Below are positions 57,741-64,000 of a stretch of DNA of 64,000 nt, in pieces. The notes below the pieces were generated by a model. The model saw only the letters and a list, made by a program, of their open reading frames with translations, searched no databases and had not been told where the DNA came from. Position 1 is the stretch's first letter, and every line of letters starts with the position of its first letter. The position numbers and the translations under genes were made by a program. The stretch comes from an uncultured Clostridia bacterium (lineage in GTDB: Bacteria; Bacillota; Clostridia; Saccharofermentanales; Saccharofermentanaceae): assembly GCA_946537885.1 (NCBI GenBank), contig CAMNGC010000009.1:21843-85842 (forward strand), written 5' to 3'.

Positions 57741-60224
57741 ATGGACGGCATTGATGGCGATTTTCTCGTTAATCGGGAAGAGATGCTAAAGCTCATAGAG
57801 GAGTTGGAATTCAATGATATCAGGGATGTTCTCTCTGATACTGTTCTTGGCGCTGTTATAATCGATCCTCGTGAGGAGAGGATGTATTTCTCTGACAGCA
57901 TGCAGAAGATCTTGGGTGTTGCTGCCACACAGGACATGCTTTTGTCCTCTTTTCTGCAGTTTGTTCCCGAGTTCAGAAGGCTGGAAGTAAGCAACCAGTA
58001 TCAGGCTTGCGTCAGGGATATGGCTATCGGCGAGAGAAATTTCTGCAGTGTCAAGCATCCGATTACGAAGGGTGACATGAGTACTTACGATATTGAAGTT
58101 CGCCTTAAGACTATCGGAGATGACGTCAAGACAAGGCTTCTCGGCGGCATCGTGCTCGACCGCACCCGTAACATCGGAGAAATTTCCGGCAACCAGCTCT
58201 TCAGCGCCGCATCCAATGCATATCTGTTCACCTATGATCTCCTCGAGGACCGCTGCTATGTCAGCAACAAGTTCGTCGAGGATTTTGATCTTATGGGACC
58301 CGTTGTCAATCGCTTCTCCCAGGAGGCTCCGAGATTCCTTCAGACGGATGATATCCTGGCTTTAAGGCGTGCGCTCGGGGCCTATCTTGATACACATGAA
58401 TCGGTTCAAGAGCTGATCCTCCGTTTCCTGACACCTGCAAGGGGCGAGCTTTACTTAAGGCTTAACGGTTTCTCTGATTCGGATAAGGACGGCAATCCGG
58501 GCGGTGACAGCCGCTTTGTATCGGGCGAATGTGTTGACGTTACCGAATATGTACAGAGTGAATCGCTTAGAGAGAATCTTATCGACGGCTCTTCGGCTAT
58601 AACCTTCTATGCGGATGCTTCAGAGGGCTGTATCTTTTTTTCGCAGAATATAAGCGACATCTATCCTGAAGCCAGGACTGAGATCCGTGGCGATATCGTA
58701 GAGGAACTGGCTCAGCTGGTCATCCCCGAGGATAAGAAGCGTTTCCGTAATGATATGCACAGGGTAGTAAATGAACCGAACTCCAAGTTCGCGATCGAGA
58801 TCAGACTGGCGCTTAAGAATAATCGCACCGTGTGGATTGCATGCCGTGGTAAGTCCTACTTCGATACGGCGAGACACAGCACTATCGTTGTCGGAACAGT
58901 TTTCGATCTGACACAGATGAATGAGGTTCGTGAGAATGTCGAGAAGAATGCGGCATGCCATGAGCTGACCGGCCTGCCTTTAAGAGAGAAGCTCCTTCAT
59001 GATGCGGGTAAGCTCTTAAGAGATCCGAATCTGTTGTCTGCCGCGCTGGTGTTGGTGGACCTTAATGATTTTAAGTCGTTTAATGACCGTTACGGGCGTT
59101 CTATCGGTAATGAGCTCCTCATATCGATGGCATCATTGCTGAGCAAGGATCTGCCGGCGGAGGCTATGCTCTATCATATCGGAACGGATACTTTCGCTCT
59201 CCTGTGGCCTCATGCTTCGCAGATCAAGGTTACCGAGTTTATGAATAATCTGCAGGAGAGAGGCAATCAGCCTTTCGAGATTAATAATGGTGAATATTTT
59301 GTAAGCTTCAGTGTGTCGGCGGCATTCTATCCCTTAAGCTCCAATGTTGACGAGCTGCTGATAAATGCCGAGATCGCGCTTCATAAAGTAAAGCAGAACA
59401 AGAAGATGAAATATGCGATATATTCGCCCGTCGATAAGAATGAGCTGAAGGAGAGACTGGACTTTGAGCTTCAGATCACTCAGTGCATCCGTAATAATAT
59501 GGAGAATTTTCAGATGTATTATCAGCCCCTGATCGATGCTCGTACCGGCTGCCTTGCAGGTGCTGAGGCGCTTCTAAGGTGGCAGTCTCCTTCGGGAGAT
59601 CTGGTCAATCCGGAGAAGGTTGTCACGGCTCTGGAGAATACCGATCAGATGGGTGCGGTCAGCGAGTGGATCCTGGATCAGGCCATCTCACAGTGCGCTT
59701 CATGGATCAATCATGGCGCACCCGCAAATTTCTATGTGCATATCAATGCGACGGCTGATGACCTTATCCGTAAACATTTTGCCGATCATGTTACAGAGCT
59801 GCTTCAGAGCTATAATCTTAAGCCTGAGAATATCCTCATAGAGATTACGGAGACATCCCTTGTCAAGAATATGGCTGTCTGCCGTAAGAACCTGCATGAA
59901 CTTCAGAATGCCAATATCCGTACTGCCTTGGACGACTTCGGTTCGGGCTACTCGTCATTCAACTATCTGAAGGAATTGCCTGTCGATGAGATCAAGATCG
60001 ATAAGAGCTTCGTTGACGACATGGATACGGTAGAATTCAATCGTTCCTTCATCTCGGCTATTACGATGCTGGCCCATTCCATCGGCAAGAAGGTCGTTGT
60101 AGAGGGTGTAGAGACGGAGAGTCAGGCAGATGCCATCCGTAAGATGGGCGCAGATATCTTCCAGGGCTACTACTTCGGCAAGCCCATGTCAGTATTCGGT
60201 TTCTCGAATAAGTATTTTACTTGA
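57741..60224 (+). CDS. PAS-like/degenerate GGDEF/EAL protein (putative c-di-GMP phosphodiesterase)
   Basis: YHIGTDTFALLW at GGDEF position; GAEALLRW, IEITETSLV, LDDFGSGYSSFNYL, VEGVETESQ intact. Confidence 0.88.
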   Translation: MDGIDGDFLVNREEMLKLIEELEFNDIRDVLSDTVLGAVIIDPREERMYFSDSMQKILGVAATQDMLLSSFLQFVPEFRRLEVSNQYQACVRDMAIGERNFCSVKHPITKGDMSTYDIEVRLKTIGDDVKTRLLGGIVLDRTRNIGEISGNQLFSAASNAYLFTYDLLEDRCYVSNKFVEDFDLMGPVVNRFSQEAPRFLQTDDILALRRALGAYLDTHESVQELILRFLTPARGELYLRLNGFSDSDKDGNPGGDSRFVSGECVDVTEYVQSESLRENLIDGSSAITFYADASEGCIFFSQNISDIYPEARTEIRGDIVEELAQLVIPEDKKRFRNDMHRVVNEPNSKFAIEIRLALKNNRTVWIACRGKSYFDTARHSTIVVGTVFDLTQMNEVRENVEKNAACHELTGLPLREKLLHDAGKLLRDPNLLSAALVLVDLNDFKSFNDRYGRSIGNELLISMASLLSKDLPAEAMLYHIGTDTFALLWPHASQIKVTEFMNNLQERGNQPFEINNGEYFVSFSVSAAFYPLSSNVDELLINAEIALHKVKQNKKMKYAIYSPVDKNELKERLDFELQITQCIRNNMENFQMYYQPLIDARTGCLAGAEALLRWQSPSGDLVNPEKVVTALENTDQMGAVSEWILDQAISQCASWINHGAPANFYVHINATADDLIRKHFADHVTELLQSYNLKPENILIEITETSLVKNMAVCRKNLHELQNANIRTALDDFGSGYSSFNYLKELPVDEIKIDKSFVDDMDTVEFNRSFISAITMLAHSIGKKVVVEGVETESQADAIRKMGADIFQGYYFGKPMSVFGFSNKYFT

Positions 60225-60226
60225 TC

Positions 60227-61093
60227 TCAGCTTTCTATTGTCTTGGTGATCTCAATGCCGTGTTTACGGAATTCATCGATGATTAGTTCTGCTTCTGTCT
60301 CGCTTCCTGCCAGGAAATGTTGTTCTTTGCCCTCTTCAACGGTGGTTACCCAGTAACGGTTTGCCACCGGATTTGACGAAGGCTTTTTGATCTCGTGCTT
60401 AGTGATATGAGCGCTGCTGACCTTCGAGAGCAGGCCAAGGTAGCACGTCTTCTTGCTGTAGACGATGTAATAACTTATTCCGATGACCATCATTCCCTTG
60501 AATAGGGAGTAGGCTCTTCCTGACATAAAATCAGTGTTGACTCTTATAGGGTCTTCCCGGCGTTTGGCGATCTCGAGCTTAAGGTCTTCGGGACGCTTAA
60601 ATGACATGTCTTCTCGAAAAGCCCCCCTGCCGAAGATGATCATAAGCAGAGAGACTCCTGCCATGACAGGGAAGAAGATCCACCAGGGAAGGTCGGGCTT
60701 GATGTCGTGAGTCTTGATCGTGATCGCGGCAGATGTGGCAAGGATACCGATTGCCAATATGATCCAGACATTTTTCTGACTTAGCAAGCGAAAAGCCCTG
60801 CAGACTTCATACATATCTTTGCCCTTCGCTATAGAAGAGACAGTTCTTATAGAGGCATCCGTGTCGTCTGACTTGCTCTCGCGAAGCTTGCGCCGGTAAT
60901 AGATATTACAATAGATCGCAAAACCGGCGAATAAAACAGTAATTGCTATGCTGCCGAATAATGCGGCATTAGCCTCCCGCTCAATGATATACATTCCGAT
61001 AGTTACTGCGATCAGTGCCAAAGTACATATCAAAGAAAACCGCGCAGCGCTTCGAAGTGATCGAAGTCTTTTGTTCTCGTTATTCATGATCAT
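60227..61093 (-). CDS. Hypothetical membrane protein
   Basis: 288 aa, multiple TM segments, PH/YcxB-like C-terminal segment. Confidence 0.65.
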   Translation of the reverse strand: MIMNNENKRLRSLRSAARFSLICTLALIAVTIGMYIIEREANAALFGSIAITVLFAGFAIYCNIYYRRKLRESKSDDTDASIRTVSSIAKGKDMYEVCRAFRLLSQKNVWIILAIGILATSAAITIKTHDIKPDLPWWIFFPVMAGVSLLMIIFGRGAFREDMSFKRPEDLKLEIAKRREDPIRVNTDFMSGRAYSLFKGMMVIGISYYIVYSKKTCYLGLLSKVSSAHITKHEIKKPSSNPVANRYWVTTVEEGKEQHFLAGSETEAELIIDEFRKHGIEITKTIES

Positions 61094-61198
61094 CCCTCTG
61101 CATTCCTAAAAATGTTTTGATGATTATAGCATATCGAAGTATTAATTGGAATGTACATGCGTGTGCTATAATGAGCAAGGATATAAGGGAGGAGAGAA

Positions 61199-62128
61199 AT
61201 GGCATTCGTACAGGCAAAATGTGTTAACTGCGGCGGGATCCTTACCGTTGATTCAGATCTTAAGACGGCCAACTGTCCGCACTGCGGCGTGACCTATGTT
61301 GTTGAGGATTCCATTAATTACTACAACACTGTCACCAAGGTCGAACATCTGCATGCAGATGTAGTAAATATTGCAGACGAGAAATCATCGGAGGGCCTTC
61401 TTAAGGCGGCCGATGCCTATGTTAAACTCGGGAAATTTAAGCTCGCTCGTGACAAATATGAGCAGGCGACGACACTGGCGCCGCAGAACTGGCGCGGCTG
61501 GTGCGGACTGATCGTGGCTACCACTCACAACTTCGAGAAGAGGATACAGTCGAGAGGCACACTTATGATGCTGGAAGACTATGCCCGATCGGCCGAAGCT
61601 TTCGCAACAGACGGAGAGTGCAACAAGTTGATCAAGCGATTTAAGGAATATGAGGCTGCTCAGAAGGGACTGAACAAAAAGGAGATATCTGAGCTTCGCG
61701 ATTCTGTCAGGGAGACTGAGAATAAGCTTCAAGCCCTCGGCGTGTCCGAGAGAGATTGCAGAGCCTTTATAGAACAGGCTCATGTCGATAAAGATGTCAC
61801 GGAAAAAAAGATCTACAAGCTTCGTCAGAGTCATACAAGACCTGTGGGACGGGCAGTTATCGGAGCGGATATTGTTATAAGCATTTTCGTTAAGATCTTC
61901 ATTAAAGGGTTATTCGGACTAAAGGCACTTTTGCTGCTGCCGGCTATATCTCTCGCGGGAGTTCTTATTCATTCTCATTTATCGGAGCATAAGCTTACTA
62001 GCGCTCTTCGGGATATTGACAGCAGATTGCCTCAGTGGTCAGCATCAGTCGATTCCATAAGGAAGAATAAGATCAGCATCGAGCATGAGAAGGAAGCGCT
62101 GTTGGAGACACTAAAGGCGTACGAATAA
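61199..62128 (+). CDS. Zinc-ribbon/TPR-like protein with C-terminal TM
   Basis: CVNCGGILTVDSDLKTANCPHCGVTY zinc ribbon, TPR-like LAR...KYEQATTLAPQNWRGW, TM segment. Confidence 0.75.
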   Translation: MAFVQAKCVNCGGILTVDSDLKTANCPHCGVTYVVEDSINYYNTVTKVEHLHADVVNIADEKSSEGLLKAADAYVKLGKFKLARDKYEQATTLAPQNWRGWCGLIVATTHNFEKRIQSRGTLMMLEDYARSAEAFATDGECNKLIKRFKEYEAAQKGLNKKEISELRDSVRETENKLQALGVSERDCRAFIEQAHVDKDVTEKKIYKLRQSHTRPVGRAVIGADIVISIFVKIFIKGLFGLKALLLLPAISLAGVLIHSHLSEHKLTSALRDIDSRLPQWSASVDSIRKNKISIEHEKEALLETLKAYE

Positions 62129-62217
62129 GTCTTTCGAAAAGCAACCGTCCGGGCGGTCTGCATCCTTCTATAGATGTTTTAGTATCTTGAGTTGTTGATG
62201 ACAAAAAACTATCCTTT

Positions 62218-62364
62218 GACAAACGACACGGAAACGACACTGTCAAGGAGGTTTTTTATTGTCGTTTTGTTGTCGTTCGGGCTTTGAGAGGGTGTTTTCG
62301 GCCAAACGACACGGAAACGACAATGCCTGGCAGGGAATCCGTTGTCGTTTTGTTGTCGCTCGGT
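62218..62364. repeat. Composite intergenic repeat locus C: two tandem hairpin units
   Basis: AAACGACACGGAAACGACA at 62221 and 62304 each followed by TTGTCGTTTTGTTGTCG(T/C)TCGG at 62259 and 62342. Confidence 0.8.
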
Positions 62365-62384
62365 CGTATGGTGTTATAATTAAA

Positions 62385-62635
62385 ACAGCTATAGGCACAC
62401 AGAATTCTATATTGAAGATGTTACTGTATACCGTCTGTCCGGGAATGAACCCTGGTTGATCTATGATTTTGATGCATTAGAGACTGAGATCTATGCAGAA
62501 TATGATAAATGGTATGAGGAGACTTTCGGTGAACCTTCTCCAGGCTGCGATGGATATAATGTCATCAGGACAAGTGTCAAAGACATCAGAGATAATCCTG
62601 AACCTCCGAGTAGTACAGATTATCAAAGCCGCTGA
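62385..62635 (+). pseudogene. 5'-truncated gene remnant
   Basis: Open frame without ATG: NSYRHTEFYIEDVTVYRLSGNEPWLIYDFDALETEIYAEYDKWYEETFGEPSPGCDGYNVIRTSVKDIRDNPEPPSSTDYQSR*; starts right after repeat locus C. Confidence 0.45.
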
Positions 62636-62686
62636 ATCTTGTGACACGGTCGCGCACAAACAAATGTTTCTTTTTGCCGGGATTAA

Positions 62687-62695
62687 TGTTATAAT
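62687..62695 (+). promoter_or_regulatory. Extended -10 promoter of small toxin-like mRNA
   Basis: TGTTATAAT, no strong -35 (TGnTATAAT class). Confidence 0.65.
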
Positions 62696-62769
62696 CACAG
62701 TCTGAGATATTACCATAAACGGTAGGCGGTTTGGCCTCTATCCCCGAAGGGAGATAGGAGGTGATGCTT

Positions 62770-62859
62770 ATGAGTGATTATGAGATACTGAGCCTTGTGC
62801 TCACTGTTGATCTTCTGATCGTTTCAGTTATAGCACTTTGTCTTAAGGGCAAAGATTAA
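62770..62859 (+). CDS. Putative holin-like type I toxin (29 aa, missing from ORF track)
   Basis: MSDYEILSLVLTVDLLIVSVIALCLKGKD, strong RBS AGGAGG 8 nt upstream; matches the MSxYExLxL...TM...K pattern of the TxpA/BsrG/holin-like toxin group. Confidence 0.8.
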   Translation: MSDYEILSLVLTVDLLIVSVIALCLKGKD

Positions 62860-62933
62860 GCCGCCCCGACCAAGGATAACGGCTTAATTATCTTTATCCT
62901 GAGGCCAACCGTCGACCGGTAAGGTCTCTTTCT
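62850..62933 (-). ncRNA. Putative antisense antitoxin RNA (3' end unknown)
   Basis: Near-consensus minus-strand promoter aimed at the toxin 3' region; overlaps hairpin TTAAGCCG-N16-CGGCTTAA. Confidence 0.5.
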
Positions 62934-62939
62934 ATATAG

Positions 62940-62968
62940 ATTTTAGCATCAAGGGATTTAAGCGTCAA
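62940..62968 (-). promoter_or_regulatory. Sigma-A promoter of antisense RNA
   Basis: Minus strand TTGACG-17 nt-TAAAAT. Confidence 0.7.
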
Positions 62969-63032
62969 ACAAAGAATCTTAATCTGCGTTTTGATGTATA
63001 ATTACGTATATCCGTCCCGGGGAGGCGTCTTT

Positions 63033-64000
63033 ATGAGATCTCGAAAGTTTATATGCGCATTACTTACAGCCGCGTTCATCGCCGGTTCGTTTGCATTCTC
63101 ATCCGGCTCGAAAGTCGCATCTCTTGATCCCGCATCCACGACCGTCAACGCTGCATCGTTCAACGAGCAGGGAGTGACAGATTTTGTTACCAGACTTTAC
63201 GATATCTGTATTGGAAGAGCACCCGATGCAGCAGGACTCGCAGACTGGACAGGCCAGCTTAAGAACGGCAAGGCAACAGGTGTATCAGTAGCCTATGGAT
63301 TTATCTTCTCTCAGGAATTCCAGAACAAAGGCTATACCAACGATGAGTATGTGGAGATCATGTATAACGCCTTCTTCGGAAGAGCATCAGATCCCACAGG
63401 CAAATCTAACTGGCTCAACAGCATGAACGCAGGAATGACCAGGGAAGAGCTCTTTATGGGTTTTGCAAATTCAACAGAGTTCTTCAACCTCTGTAACGAG
63501 TACGGCATCACTGCAGGATGCCACATAATGGGAAGAGATTTCACACAGACAGCACAGATTAATCTGTTCGTTGAGAGACTTTACAACGTCATTCTCGGAC
63601 GTCCGTGTGATCAGTGGGGTATGCAGGACTGGTCAACGAGACTCGCGAGCAGAGAGATAAGCGGAGCAGAAGCAGCCTATGGTTTTGTCTTCTCTCCTGA
63701 GTACAGGAACAAGAATAAGTCAGACAGTGATTTCCTCGAAGATCTATACAATGCTTTTATGGGCAGAGCATCTGATCAGGGCGGAAAAGCATACTGGCAG
63801 AACCAGATCAACATTGGAAGGACAGACAGGGATATCTTTAACGGCTTTACCGGTTCTCAGGAGTTTATTGGTATATGCAATGACTATGGAATCGATAAGG
63901 GCGGAGATATCACGACCGGTCAGACATCTGCCAGAGCAGGCAGATCTCCTGCTCCTACAGAGCCAGCTCCTACACAGCACGTACATAATTATGTTGTAGT
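63033..64000 (+). CDS. Secreted protein with tandem DUF4214-like repeats, runs off the window end
   Basis: Open frame with no stop to 64000 (absent from ORF track): MRSRKFICALLTAAFIAGSFAFSSG signal peptide; repeats FVTRLYDICIGRAPDAAGLADW, YVEIMYNAFFGRASDPTGKSNW, FVERLYNVILGRPCDQWGMQDW, FLEDLYNAFMGRASDQGGKAYW. Confidence 0.85.
   Translation, partial: MRSRKFICALLTAAFIAGSFAFSSGSKVASLDPASTTVNAASFNEQGVTDFVTRLYDICIGRAPDAAGLADWTGQLKNGKATGVSVAYGFIFSQEFQNKGYTNDEYVEIMYNAFFGRASDPTGKSNWLNSMNAGMTREELFMGFANSTEFFNLCNEYGITAGCHIMGRDFTQTAQINLFVERLYNVILGRPCDQWGMQDWSTRLASREISGAEAAYGFVFSPEYRNKNKSDSDFLEDLYNAFMGRASDQGGKAYWQNQINIGRTDRDIFNGFTGSQEFIGICNDYGIDKGGDITTGQTSARAGRSPAPTEPAPTQHVHNYVV

Noticed and set aside
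62221-62363. Possible CRISPR-like or tandem satellite at locus C
   Set aside because: Two hairpin units only, with complementary arms; not a CRISPR array
1-64000. TCGAAAA motif as a strand-skewed chromosome-organising sequence
   Set aside because: By eye the motif and its complement TTTTCGA occur at similar frequency on the + strand, many inside codons; no clear skew

Overview
The window looks like a low-to-mid GC Firmicutes (Clostridia-like) chromosome segment. It is densely coding and mostly + strand. It contains: the end of an NfnAB-like operon; a lipoprotein plus an ABC/FtsX transporter with a NarL-type two-component system; a SulP transporter; two EAL proteins with degenerate GGDEF motifs; a CDF transporter; a GH3 enzyme with swapped domain order; a decayed nuclease-like gene; an RsuA-type pseudouridine synthase, an Smr protein and a UDG; tRNA-Gln(CTG); an SDR, a TetR regulator and an alpha/beta hydrolase; a 5'-truncated FtsX permease; flavodoxin, MFS, LysR and AKR genes; a MutS-like ATPase directly upstream of a BceRS-BceAB-like module; an [FeFe] hydrogenase with an unusual GltD-like partner; DeoR and AraC regulators around a sialate-O-acetylesterase-like protein that has lost its catalytic motifs; a folE-folP-folB-folK operon; a tmk-holB-yaaT-(ferredoxin)-trmN6-rsmI cluster; and a secreted DUF4214-type protein running off the end. 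The strongest signals not in the ORF track are: (i) a compact type I toxin-antitoxin-like locus at about 62.69-62.97 kb, with a 29-aa holin-like toxin, an extended -10 sense promoter, a near-consensus convergent antisense promoter and long 5'/3' mRNA complementarity; (ii) an apparently undescribed intergenic repeat family (CGACAA/TTGTCG hairpins plus a GCTTAAG module) at 43.24-43.56, 55.78-55.90 and 62.22-62.36 kb; (iii) the pseudo-esterase between two AraC regulators. All calls come from reading the sequence and ORF translations; no database search was possible.
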